64,000 nucleotides of DNA from Epichloe hybrida (lineage: Eukaryota; Ascomycota; Sordariomycetes; Hypocreales; Clavicipitaceae), in the NCBI GenBank assembly GCA_019022495.1, contig JAFEKR010000032.1, positions 434,001 through 498,000 of the forward strand, given 5' to 3'. Shown piece after piece: positions 48,402-60,765 of this stretch. Under the pieces are notes generated by a model that saw only the letters and a program-made list of their open reading frames with translations, did no database searches and had not been told where the DNA came from. The stretch's first letter is position 1. Each line of letters starts with the position of its first letter. The translations under genes and the position numbers were made by a program.

Positions 48402-48603
48402 TGTGAGAACAAAGGGATAGCTAGGCAAGAGGTATGGGGGCGTTCGTATATTAACTGAAGCTTGCTAGGTCTAAGTGTGTTATGCGTGCGAGTCGCTAAC
48501 TTATAGGTAGTGACTCGCTAGTGTCACGTGGACCTAGCCCTAGGGCGTGGTGCGCCCGCCTGGTGGTGCGCTAGCGCGCTAGTGTTGTGAGTAGGGCCTC
48601 ACA
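48402..48603. mobile_element. Solo LTR of the 202-bp family (C) inserted in A2
   Basis: 202 bp, TGTGAGAACAAAGGG to GGGCCTCACA, flanked by the 5-bp duplication TAATA (48397-48401 and 48604-48608). A1 keeps the empty site ATTAATAAGCTAA near 40570. It is markedly GC-richer than its host and keeps many CG words, so it looks like the youngest or least-mutated piece in A2. Same family as the LTR of gypsy element G and the fragment H. Confidence 0.9.
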
Positions 48604-51600
48604 TAATAAGCTAGACTCCCCTAGGAAGACTAAGTTAATCCCCTCTAGGAAGGCCTAGCTAATCTCCCCTAGGAAGGTTAATTAATCTAGAGTTAAGACT
48701 ACCTAAGAATACTATTTATAAGTATTTATAGGTAACTCCCCTGCCTATACCTTTACTAAAGGTAAGTTAGTAGTATTACCCTAGTAACACTACTAATAAT
48801 ACCCCTAAGTAAGAGAGTTACTAATAGAGGTAACTTATACTATCTAGAGCTAGTAGTGCCCCTATTAGTATAGCTTAAAGAGCTATAATTTCTCTTTCCT
48901 AATATAAGGAAAAGGAGAATTAGAGAGAATAATAAGCCCTAAGGGTATTACTTATAAAGCTATTCTTTTACTTCCTAAAGACCTTACTACCCCTTTTATA
49001 AATATAAAGGGAAATACTTAGAGGACCCTTATAGACCTAAAGACCTTTACTAAAGTAAATTATTAACCTATCTAAGGTATACCCTAAAGAATAACTCTAT
49101 AGCACTAATAACTATAATATCCTTAAATTAAAGCTTTAAATATTCTATAGAAAGTATAAGTTACTTAATATCTAGCCTAAATAAGCTAGTTATACTTTTA
49201 AGGTTATACTTAAAGGTAAAGCACTATAATGCTATATAGACTACCTCTCTAAACCTAGATAACTATAAGATCTCCTTATGCTTATTAGCTATATAAGAGA
49301 ATAATTTAAAACTAAGGATATATAGTAAAGATATTTACTAGAGTAAAATAATACTTCCCTATAAGGAATAATAAATAATAACCTAAGTAAGTTAATAATT
49401 AAATACTTTAATAAACTTATAAAAAGACTAGCTATCTTATAATAAGTAATGCTTAAAGTAAGCTAAACTAAAAGGGCACTCTAGAATTAACTTATTAGAG
49501 CTTATTATAGTATTCTAGAGTATAGAGAAGTAATTATAAATTCGCTAGATAGACTATAAGAGTTCTATAAATAGATTAGAATAACCCTTTGCCTTATTAA
49601 GAAAGAGAAAAAGAACTATTAATAGTTCCTAACTAAACCTATAACCCTAGAGCAATTCTAGACTAACTAAAGATATAATAGAAAGGGAAAAGAGACCTAA
49701 TACCCCTTAAAACTATAAGAAAGAGAAGGTACTCCTTATATAAAGAAATGCTATATATATAGCAAGGAAGGATGCTAGTTATCTTAGCACCTTAAAGAGA
49801 ACTATAAGAAAGCGTTTTAATACTTTAAGAACTACTACCTTATAAATCTAACTAATAACTTATATTATTTATTCCTTACTTAGTATAAGGGAGAACATAA
49901 GTCCTAACCCCCTATTAATAATAAAATCACTTAGTATATAAAAAGCATTAGATTTAATAATAGCCTTAATAAGACAGATAGGCTAGTACTTATAAGCTTC
50001 TTTATATATAGAACCTATATTAATGGCGAGAAAACAGTTTAATTCCTAATAAGGTAAGTAGCATATTATAGCCTAAGTAAAGAAAACCCCTTTTAGTAGG
50101 AACTTATAAATAAAGCCCTAGTAATGTTTATATTAGAAGATTGCTATTCCTATGTAATATTCTAAGGGATTATACCTAATATAGGAGCCGTAAAGTTCTT
50201 TATAGTAAGGCACCCTTAATTTCTTACTTTATAATATTAGATACCTATATTATAGCTTAATAAATTAATAGAGAAGAAGGCATTAGTTAGATTTAGCGCA
50301 GGAGACCTAATTATTATGCTTAGATTAGCTAATATGCCTACTCCCTTTAGAAATATTCTCTTTTAGGTTATCCCTATAAACACTTTATTTCTCTTATCCC
50401 TTAATAATATAGACTATCTAAAGATTAACTTTAATATCTCTAAGAACACGCTATAATAAGGAAATATTAAAGTCCTTATTATATGTAAATAGGGCTATGC
50501 CTAGATGCTTCTTATATAGAAGGAAGAAGTAGTTACTTAGAGCTACCTTATAGAAGGTAAGCTACAGTAATTATATTGCTGCTTTAGGTATTTATTAATC
50601 TAATATTTACATAAGGTTCTTTGTAAATTAGGGCATAATATTAATATTAAAGCTATTAGGGAGCTAATAAGAATTTACTACTAATACTAAATACATATAG
50701 ATAGCCCTAATTACTTTAAGTTTACCCTTAAGGATAAGTGTAGCTTTAATTATAAAGTAATAGTAAATATCTTCTACTTAGATAGTAACTACCTTATACT
50801 TTACGCTATAGATGTGGCTATAGCGTTTAATATAGCGAAATTCCTTAATAATATCTCTACGAAAATAACCTAGGAAGCCCTCTAAATATACTAGATTAAT
50901 ACTTACCTAGGCCCCCTAGACTTTATTATTATAGACACTAGAATAAACTTCTATAGTAATAAATTTAGATAATTTATAGCTTTAATGTTAATTTTGATTA
51001 AGGAAGTCCTTATTAAGGTATACTATAGCATAAGGAAGGTTAAAAGGTATTATAAGCTACTTTAAAGAGCCTATAATATAATTAGACATGAATACCTTAT
51101 AACGCTAGAACCTATTACCCTTTAAATAGTAATTAAGACCCTAAATAATACTATAGGCCCTAATAGTCTTATCCTAACCCTCCTTATCTTTAGAGCTTAC
51201 CTATATATAATAAGTAAGTCCCTGCTATTACCTAATATTATATAGCGTGTGATTATAGTATAGAAGGCTACTAAAGAGATTAAGAGACTTTATACTATCT
51301 AGAAGGTTAATAAGGCCCTTACTAAACGTAATAGCCTAGATACCTTAAAGACCCTTAGCCTACTACTTAGATTAAAGGTTAAGGTCTAGTGAGAAAGTAA
51401 GGGATAAGTAGGTCCGTATAAGCTACTAATAATTACTAGAGAGAGCTATACACTTAATATGCCTAGGGGCCTAAAAACCTTTAGGTTAATATTTATTAAG
51501 CCTTACTATAATAATCCTAATGCAAAGAAGATAATAAAGCCTAGTAAAGAGAAAGGAGAGAAAGGGTAAGAGGCTTATAATAAGAATATAGTACTACTAA

Positions 51601-53738
51601 TACTATTAAAGCGAGAATATGGAAGGCTATAGAAAAACCCTCCTATGATACCTTAAGGTACTAATACCTTCCTATTAGTAAAAGAATATAGTAACCTAGC
51701 TTTTATAATTAAGCTACGTAAGGAAGGAATTATTAAGACCCTAGGCAAACTATTTAAGCTATTAATAAAAGTAGAGATTAATACTCTAATTAAGTAAGGT
51801 ATGTTTAAATTTATTATGTTTAATAAGGAAGAATATAGTAGGATTTAAATCTTTAATTCCTGAATTATTAATGAGATTAAAGGTAAGATAATAGAACCCT
51901 ATAAAAAGTTATACCTTGTGATTTAAGGGTGTGAGGATAAAGGGAAATAGGCTATTCTCATATAGGCCCTAATAATTTAACGCGCGAGCTAATGTCTTAT
52001 TCTTGCGATAGCCTTGTTAGCAAGATTAAGGAAATTCCTTATCTAGCTAAGAGATATCTATTAGGCTTATGTATAGGCCTGTATATTACTAGAGCAACTA
52101 ATCCTAGCACGCTTGCTAATTCATATATGGTACCTTTACTTACCTAGTATAATTATAAGGGTTATTAAACCTCTTTACAGGCTTATAAAAGTAGGAATAT
52201 ACTAGTAGGTTATGTATTATAAGCATTATAGAGAGAACCTCTAGATAGAAACCTCTATATATAATCCCTGCTTACTTATAATTACAAAGGAAAGCCCTAA
52301 CTTTACCTACATTAAAATACAAACTAATAATATAATTAGCCTCTTAGATAAGAAGTTCTCTAAGAAGGAAGAGACCTAGCTTATTATAGTAAGCTTTAAC
52401 GCAAAGCTAAAGCAGTTTCTAACCTAGGATAGTCCCCTTATGTTTAATAGTAGTATTATTACACTAGAGAATAATAATATTAAGATCTAGTAAAAAAGGT
52501 AGAGTAATAAGTTAGAGTTAGTCCCTATAACTAATTTAAAGCATAAGTATATTAAGCAAAGGGCCTAAGGCACTTACATTACCTTAATTTACTAACTAGA
52601 GGCTTGCTTTAACTTATCTATTACTATATAATACTAGGAGCTAACCCTAGAGGACGTGAAAGCCCTTAATTACTACCTAAAGTAGTAGATAGATTACCTA
52701 GAGAGAGGTCTAATGTTTATCCTAATTAACCTTAAGAAGGCGAAGCTCTTTGCCTTTATAAATAAATCCTTTACTAATAACTAGGACCTATCCTTATAAC
52801 TAGGATATATACTTATCCTAGCGAACAAAGACTATACTAATAGTAAATTCATAATTAAAGGTAATATTATATACTTTATCTTAATAAAGAGCAAGAGAGT
52901 CACGTAAAGCGTGCTTGCCTTAGAAGTTTATAGTATAGTAGCTAGTGTTAATATAGCTTATGCAATTATAACTACCCTAAACTTAGTTACTAACTAACTA
53001 AAGCTCCTAAAGATCCTAGTTATTATATGTATAGATTTATACTCCTTGTATAAGTGCCTTATTAAGCTTAGTATAATAAAGGAGAAACGCCTAATAATTA
53101 ATATTATAGCCCTTTAATAGTTATATAAACGCTAAGAACTCTGTGAGATCTAATAGATTAATAAAGAGAATAACCTAGCTAATGCCTTTATAAAGGTATT
53201 ACCTAATAAGGCCCTTAAGAGCTTTATCTTAACTAAGTAAATAACTATCTAAATAAAGGGATAGGTTACCTACGTGTAATATATGCGTGGTAAGAGGAAA
53301 AGGTAATTCTCTAGGAGAATAGCTATAGGGATAAGATAGTAATACGTAGGGAATCTATGCCCCTGTAGTTAATATCCCTAGCGGCTATAACCACACTAGC
53401 CTACTAGGCCCTCCTAGTGGATTATAGAAATTAATAGTGGTGTGTAGGAGAATAAAGGTATTACTAAGGAGGAGAAAGATATTATATATATACTATAGTG
53501 TAGTATATGTGTTATTTTAAGGAAAAGAAGGGATTTAGAAGGACCCACTTATTCTTATATAGGCTTATAGGCTAAGCAAGATTGTTATTTCCCTTTTGTT
53601 AGTAACTATACGCCTAGATAGGCTATAAGTTCTTTTCCTTATATCCCCTATTAATTATATTCTTAATCTATCTTTTCTTTTTTATTTCTATAATTAATAT
53701 TACGCGTTAATAATCATATTAAAAGAGAGAAGTTCTAG

Positions 53739-54045
53739 TGTTAAAATAAAGGTAATATTAATTACATATCATAGCCATAATTACCTAGTAGAAGCTTAGG
53801 CCACGCGCGGACCCTACACGTGACTTATAACCTAGTATGTTAATTAGCTAGGAAATGTGAGGACACAAACGCGTAACCCCTTTTCCCTTTATGTATTATA
53901 ACTTCTAGCTTTTTACCTCTCTTTTCCTAGAACTTAATTAATTATAATAACAGATAACGCAGCCTAGAATAGATAATCGATGACAATACTATTCTTCGGG
54001 CTTACGACTGTATTACATTGAATTCAATACCCTGTGAATCCAACA
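53739..54045 (+). repeat. 3' LTR of A2
   Basis: 307 bp, TGTTAAAATAAAGG to TGTGAATCCAACA. The right 80 bp keep CG and CA words (for example ATCGATGACAATAC) that are TA-type in the A1 LTR, so this end is less mutated. Confidence 0.88.
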
Positions 54046-54196
54046 GTAAGAGAATTATTAATAAAAGTAACCCTTATTACCTAGGGCTAGTATTACCCTT
54101 ATAAGTATAGCCTAAAAAGCTATACTTTCTTCTCCTTAATATAAGGAAAAGGAAAAATAAAGTAAATAATAAGCCCTAAGAGTATTACTTATAAAG

Positions 54197-54364
54197 TGTG
54201 AGGCCCTACTTATAACACCCGTGAGCTAGCGCACACTAGGCAGGCACACCACACCCTAGGGTTAGGTTTATATAACACTAGTAAGCTACTAGCTATAAGC
54301 TAGTAACTTATACGTATAATATACTTAGACCTAGTAAGCTTTAGTTAATATATAAGCGCCCTTA
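54197..54364. mobile_element. Inverted, partial 202-bp-family LTR (H) inserted in A1
   Basis: 168 bp matching the reverse complement of the solo LTR from its TGTGAGGCCCTAC end up to GCGCCCTTA, where the next LTR begins in the opposite orientation. The missing 34 bp presumably lie beyond the right end of G. The A2 copy shows the uninterrupted host sequence ATTACTTATAAAGCTATTC near 48950, so H begins right after TAAAG. Confidence 0.75.
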
Positions 54365-54566
54365 TGTAAGAACAGAGGGATAGCTAGGCAAGAGGTATAG
54401 GGGCGTTCGTATATTAACTAAAGCTTACTAGGTCTAAGTGTGTTATGCGTGCGAGTTACTAACTTATAGGTAGTAACTTACTAGTATTACGTAGACCTAG
54501 CCCTAGGGCGTAGTGCGCTTACCTAGTAGTACGCTAGCGCACTAGTATTATAAGTAAGGCCTTATA
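54365..54566 (-). repeat. LTR of gypsy element G
   Basis: 202 bp, same length and family as the solo LTR at 48402-48603. It and H together form an imperfect palindrome of about 370 bp. Confidence 0.85.
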
Positions 54567-56646
54567 ATTACCCCCTTACTTTTAGCTAGGCTTCTAAATA
54601 GCTTTTAGTAAGTACTATATAGCTATTTACTAAGTAATAGCTATACTAAAATAATAATAAATAATATTAGTATTTAAGTATAAATTCACCTATAACTCCC
54701 TATTATATTACTAACTTTTCCCTTTCTTATTTCCCTTTCTTATTTATAGTAAACTTTTCCCTAAATACTATTATATTATTAGTTACTATAACTTTACCTT
54801 TATTACTTACCTTATTATTAGAATAAAATTAGATAGGGAAAGTATTAAAAGTATTATTATTATAGCTATCCCTAATATTTATTTAAGAGAATATTCCTAT
54901 ATATATTATTTATATATAGGTTATGTAAACTTTAAGAAGAATTCTCTAGCTAAGCCTAATATCCCTTAGATTAACTATTAATTCCCTAGCACACTAACTA
55001 CTATTATTAAAAGGAAATATTTAAAGTATTATATCTAGTGTGTTAAATATAGTAATACTTATAAGATAATAAGTATATTATATTCTTTACTCTTTTAGTC
55101 CCTAATTACCTATATTTCTCTAGGTAATACTAATTATATAAGGGGATTTTCTAGATTTTCTTATTACCCTTAATTAGTTAAAAACTTTAATAAATACCCT
55201 AAGTAATTAGAACCCTAATAACCCTAATAATTATATATTTTCTAAGGTAACTTACTACTATTTTAGTACCTATTATCTAAACCTTATTTTAGGGTTTAAT
55301 TATAATAATATAGCTTATTATATTTCCTTTAGTTTAACTAGGGCTACTAAGGTCTATTAGGTATATTTTATTATATATTCTCTAGACCTTTACTTACTCC
55401 CTAGGTAAGCTACTTTAGCTATATATAATTAGTATATTATTTTATACTAGTAACTTTTAGTTACTATATATCCTACCCCTACCCTAGGGATTATAAGTTA
55501 TTACTTCTTCTTTACTACTTATTTACTAACTTTTATAGCTAAACTATATTATATATTATAATTCCTAGAAGAGAAAAATAACTTTATAACTATAATATTA
55601 TAATCTAGGATTTATACCCTAGGGGGTAGTAAAGCACTAGTTTTTCTAGGTAATAGAGGTAGTAGTTTAGGAGGATAAGAGTAAGGGCACTAAGTACCTT
55701 CTTTATAATAGTATTATTTTAATATATAAGGGGGTAACTATAGAAGGGTTTCCTATAAGACTCCCCTCTTTATAAGTATCTTTTCTTTTATTATTTAGTA
55801 AATAGTCTAATAAGGGTTTTAATTAGAGTGTAATAGTAGCTAATAAGGCTAGGCTTTTTTTATAATTACCTTCTCTCTTATTACTTATAACTTACTTATA
55901 TCTTACTATGCTTTTTACTTATTTTACTTTAATAAAAAGCTTAAATTATATATTAAGCGCCTTCTATATCTTCTAATACTACCTATTAATTATATTTACT
56001 TAGCTAGCCCTTCTATTTTACTAGGTATTTATTACCTTTATATATCTTCTTATAATCCCTAATTTCTTTAACTTTAAACTTATTATTATTATCTTTAAGG
56101 TCTAGTATTAGTATATCCTTATCTAGGGTATTTTCCTAGTAATTCTATAGCTTTACTAGGCTAATATAAAATATATTATATAGTTAGCTATACTTATTAG
56201 GTAGTGCTAGTTAGTATGCTTATTTACCTATAGTATTAAGTATTTAAAATAGCTTAATAAATCTTAGGTTTAGCTTTTATTTTATATTCTTAAGCCTAAT
56301 ATTCTTTGCTAATAGTAGTACTAAGTCTTCTCTTTTTAAGGTAATTAGCTAATATCTTTAGTTATAGTACTTTACCTATACTTTAGTAGCCCTTACCTAG
56401 TTATATACTAGTTTCTCCCTAACCTTATATAGCTTTTTAACATATATATAAGCCTCTAGGACCTCCCTCTCTATACTCTTATTCTTAAGAGTAAGGTAAA
56501 ACTTAGGTAAATAGCCTATAAGAGTATAGTTAGGGAAGTAGCCTATTACCTTATTAATAGTATTATTATATATAAATTAGGCTATTAGGAGTAGCTTTAG
56601 CTATAGTTATTAGTTCTCTTTAATAAAATATTATAGGTAATACTTA
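54365..56646 (-). mobile_element. Ty3/gypsy element G (minus strand), 3' part; interrupted by D
   Basis: The 202-bp LTR at 54365-54566 is the element's 3' LTR in minus orientation; next to it, at 54567-54590, the minus strand shows the purine tract AAAAGTAAGGGGG. The minus-strand translation of about 56,110-56,640 reads the C-terminal part of a gypsy integrase: IA.FIYNNTINKVIGYFPNY, NKSIEREVLEAYIYVKKLY, LKREDLVLLLAKNIRLK and LRFIKLF.ILNTIGK.AY. Stops are at RIP-type codons. The sequence breaks off at 56646 where element D starts; the rest must lie beyond 64,000. Confidence 0.82.
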
Positions 56647-56904
56647 TGTTAATTCCTTCGGATCTTCATCGGTTCAATCGTGGCCAAAGACCGGACCAAT
56701 TGTGGGTCCGGCGCGATGCACGCGATATGATTAGCTACATCAATTCGCCACCCCCTTTTATGCCCCACATACGGATTTTGCCCACTTTTCTAGCATCTAG
56801 ACTTTCCCTCTCTTCTCTCTCTTTCCTAGCTAGCTAACTATCTATTATTAACTTTAAATTTATACAGGATTTATTACCTACGTAAGACCTTAGTGTATCT
56901 AACA
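56647..56904 (+). repeat. 5' LTR of element D
   Basis: 258 bp, TGTTAATTCCTTCGG to GTGTATCTAACA. The left 180 bp are GC-balanced and seem to have escaped mutation; an incidental 63-codon open frame there is not a gene. Directly followed by CTAATTAGTAGTTAAC, as in B. Confidence 0.78.
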
Positions 56905-59900
56905 CTAATTAGTAGTTAACTTTACAACTATAGATAAGCTAGGTATTACAAGAAGAGACATTTCTATAAACACCACTACCACTACCCCTTATTATGCTAT
57001 AATGGTTATTACAGTAAAGAGGTATAACTGCATAAGTATACTAAAGGAAGAGACTAGAATCCTAGTTACAGGCTTGTTAGGCTTCTAAGGAATTAATCTA
57101 TTAACCCTTAGGCTTAGGGATATAACTTTGTTATATCTATCTAGGATATTGTTATTAATTGTTGATTTTATTGTCTATTATAAGAAAACTAACTAACTAA
57201 CCGAATCTATTACCACGAGGCATTTATTTCAAACCTAACGTTAAATAACCTTAGCTAAGCTAGCTAATATATCTATAACTTCTCTATAAATATTCCCTTT
57301 ATCTAACAGACCTTTAATCTATTTATACAAGTATTTACAGCTTATTTTTTACCCCCTTTATTATTAGTGCTATTTGCCCTATGCTTATTAGTAAGAGAGA
57401 GAGATTACCTCCTTCCCTTCTTTTTATAAAAAATAGGAAGTAGTAATTCCTATTATTCCCTTATTACTTTTCCTATTATTTTCTAGTTACTTTTAGAACT
57501 TCTATTGCTTTCTTTATCTCTAGTGATTTATTCTTATTACTTTATTTTTATTACTATTTTTATTACTTCCGCTGCTTTTTCTTCTATTTTTCCTGTTTTT
57601 ATAATCTTCTAATTTCATTAGAGCAATAACGCTCCTGAAATAAGAAAGAAAAACCTCGTAATAGCAACAGGTAAACATAGGAGCTTAATTAGTAGTAAAA
57701 ACAATAAATTAGTAACGTTCCTTTTATAGTTAAAGATAGCAAAGGAATCTAGACCCTCTATAAGAGGAAAGGCTACTAGTAATAGCAAGGCTCTAATTAT
57801 CACCCCTAAAAGACCTTAAAGGCATGAATTACCCCTATGCCTTTAATAGCTTACTTATGAATTCTTATATAACTAGAAAGAATTTGTTAAGCTAGATCTA
57901 GAGACTACTATATAGCTTAAGCTTAATAACTAGATTATAAGATTTATTAACCTTAGTGAATATTAAGGATAGAGAGATAATAACCTATAGGAATTATTCT
58001 AAGAAGACTTTAAAGGCTAGTCTAAAGACACCTTTAAAAGGGTATCTAAGGATATTATTAGAGAATTACATAATTCTTTATAAGATTATAGCGTCCTTAT
58101 TAGGCAAGGCCTAGGATATTTAATCCTAGTATTACTTAAGGAAGTGCTTTATTAAACCTTAATACCCCTTTAGTTATAGGAAAGATTATAAGAATAACTA
58201 CAATCTTCTAAACCCCTAGAGCCTTAATATTAATAGCCCTAACAACTTACCCTAGAAATTAATCTTCCCTAACCCTAGAGATTACTTAAACCCTTATAAA
58301 AACCCCTATAATAATCCCTATTATATTAACAGCTCTATCCAGATAATTATTATTAAGAATAACTAGTAGACTATTATTTATAACAAATTATGCCTTTATA
58401 GTAATTCCCCTCTAAAGATTAGATTATAAAGAAGATCTTAGAGCTTACAAAGATATATAAGGATAGCGACCGCTATAGTAAAAAGCTATATAACTTCTTA
58501 ATACTAAAGATTATGCTCTTTAAAAATAAGTATAATAGAATTAACCTTCCTTAAACGCATTATTAGAAGGCTTTCCCTATTATATTAATAGGTAATACTA
58601 AGTAATACTACCTTAACTATCTCTTTAGGAATAAGTATTCCTATAAAGAGATAATTACTTATATTTATTAACGCTTTAAGATAGAAAGTAACTAGTAATT
58701 CTATTACTATAAATAAAGTAATATAACACTAAAGAGTATAATTAAGAGAAACCCTAATAAAAGTAAGCTTAAGTGCCTTAAGATTATATTATTAACCCTT
58801 AAGAAAATCCACAGAGGCCTATACCCTACTAAGATAGTAAATACTAAACTCTATAAGTAGGCCTTAAACACTATAGCTAGTATACCTAAATATTAGATAG
58901 TAAAATATATATACTCCGCAAGCTTTAAGAGTCTTACTAGAGACCTCTATAAGGTAATTACTATTATAGAATTAAAAAAGAAGTTCTTCTAATACCTTTA
59001 GTACTAATAAGGAGACCCTCTAGAGGCTATATTCACTAATTATTAGTATAGATAGTAATTATCCCCCTATAGTAAAGGAAGCTATTATAAGCAAAGCCCT
59101 AGGCTAAGCACTAAGCACTACTTTATATATAGTAAGAGTAGCTACTAGTTTTCTAATTACTTTACTAAAGAATATTAAAAGGAAAAGGACTACTAGTAGG
59201 CTAGTAAAACATATTATATACCCCCTTTAGAGAAAAGATTCTAGGCATTCCTTACCTCCTATAAAGGGTAGGATAATAATAAGCCTAATAAAGGCTTAGG
59301 TTAGAATTAGGAATTATATCTTTTAGCTTACATAGAAGCTAAAGATAATAATAATAATATAAAGGAGCTACTATTAATAGTATACCTAAGTATTATATAA
59401 TTCTTCTACTCTAGATTACAGACTAAACATAACACTACTAATATTAATATCCTCGTGACCCTAAATAATTAAGCCTTCTAATATATATTCCTTAGGTAAG
59501 AGCTTTATAAGCTATAAGAGTGTAATAAAGGCTTAATTTACTATATCTCTAAAGAACGCTATTCTAAAGAGGTCTTTAAAGGGATTATACCTAACACTAG
59601 TGCTATAGGAAAGTTAACTATAGGAGAGGTATAAGTAAAGGCTTTATTAAGATTAATACCTTTATTAAAGGTAACCCCCTACGAACCCTAAATTATTATA
59701 TTTAGCGCTAGATTAGTAGTTATAAGAGGAATTCTTTATATGCCTATAGAACTTAGAGAGCTTAAATTTTATATCCTTAATATAGCTACCCCCTTTCTCT
59801 TCTTAATTACTAATATAAATAAGATATAAGTTAAGATTAATAACCTTACTAACGTGCTTATCTAAGGCAATAAGACTATACCTATTATGTAATAATAGGG

Positions 59901-60765
59901 ATATTCTTAGTAGTTACTAGAAGCAAAGGAAACAGTTACCTTCTACCTTTTAAAAGGAGATATCCGTTAATTATATTATTAACTTAGTTATCCTTCCGTT
60001 TAATAACTTACAAAGATCCTTTACTAAGCTAGTTACAAAGTTAAGCGCTAGGTAATTAAGGAATTAACTAAAGTTTACCACTATTGCTAGATATATAGAA
60101 AGGCCCCTAGTTAATTTAAGTTTATAATCAAAGATAACCACGAATTTAACTACAAGATCATTGTTAATATCATGTAAATCAATAGCTAACTAGTGCTTTA
60201 TATCATTAATTTAGTAATATTATTCTAGGTAGCCTAATTCCTTAATCTAAAGAAGCAGAAGGCTTAAGATATCTAGGATATAATCCGCGAATATTAGATT
60301 AATACTTATCTCGGACCTCCAGATTAGATTATCCATAATACTAGTAATAACTTTACTTCCGCTAAGTTTAGATATTATGCTTAATTAATGTTAATTAAAA
60401 CTAGTAAGATACTAATCAAAGCCTACAACAGTATTAGAAAGGTTAAGAGATACTACAGACCTCTACGCTAAGCCTATAATATTATTATAGACTTAATTAG
60501 AACAGATCTCACACTAGAGTAATGCCTCTAAATAGCTATTAAGGCTATTAATAACTCTATAGGCCTAAATAGTATTATCCTAACTATGCTAGTCTTTAGA
60601 GGCTACCCACAGATAATAGACAAGTCACTGCTAAGTATCTCTATTATTTAACATACTAAGGTAATTTATAAGGTAACAGACGAAGTCTAATATCTTCTAG
60701 CTTTGTGGCAGGTCCGTAATGCCCTTAGAGCCTGGAACGGCCTTAACACAGCGCCTATATATTAG
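56647..60765 (+). mobile_element. Copia element D inserted in G, interrupted by E
   Basis: Begins with a 258-bp LTR (56647-56904) and then reads on the + strand: gag-like sequence (about 57,900-59,000, including IYQRFKIESN and LKKIHRGLYP), a Cys-poor protease region, gag-pre-integrase and an integrase (about 59,980-60,700, with YNSIRKVKRYYRPLR). It is similar to element B over the integrase. It stops at 60765, where the LTR of E starts. The last 60 bases (from about 60,705, LWQVRNALRAWNGLN) are nearly unmutated. Otherwise the frame is riddled with TAA/TAG. The remainder of D is outside the window. Confidence 0.82.

Larger units (their letters stand above)
40758..54045 (+). mobile_element. Second family-A copia element (A2) inserted in A1
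   Basis: 5' LTR 40758-41033 plus 47311-47341 (307 bp, split by element B) and 3' LTR 53739-54045 (307 bp). The 5-bp duplication GTAAG is at 40753-40757 and 54046-54050. Its own sequence is about 7 kb after removing B and the solo LTR. Through many TAG/TAA codons the + strand reads copia domains in order: gag (about 48,900-50,000), protease and gag-pre-integrase (about 50,130-50,700), integrase (about 50,750-51,250, with GPPDFIIIDT and IRKVKRYYKLLQRAY), reverse transcriptase (about 51,960-52,560) and RNase H (about 52,720-53,270). A purine-rich AAAAGAGAGAAG at 53721-53732 is the expected tract before the 3' LTR. No frame is intact. Confidence 0.88.

Noticed and set aside
56646..56837. 63-codon open frame
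   Set aside because: Lies wholly in the LTR of element D, open only because this patch escaped mutation.
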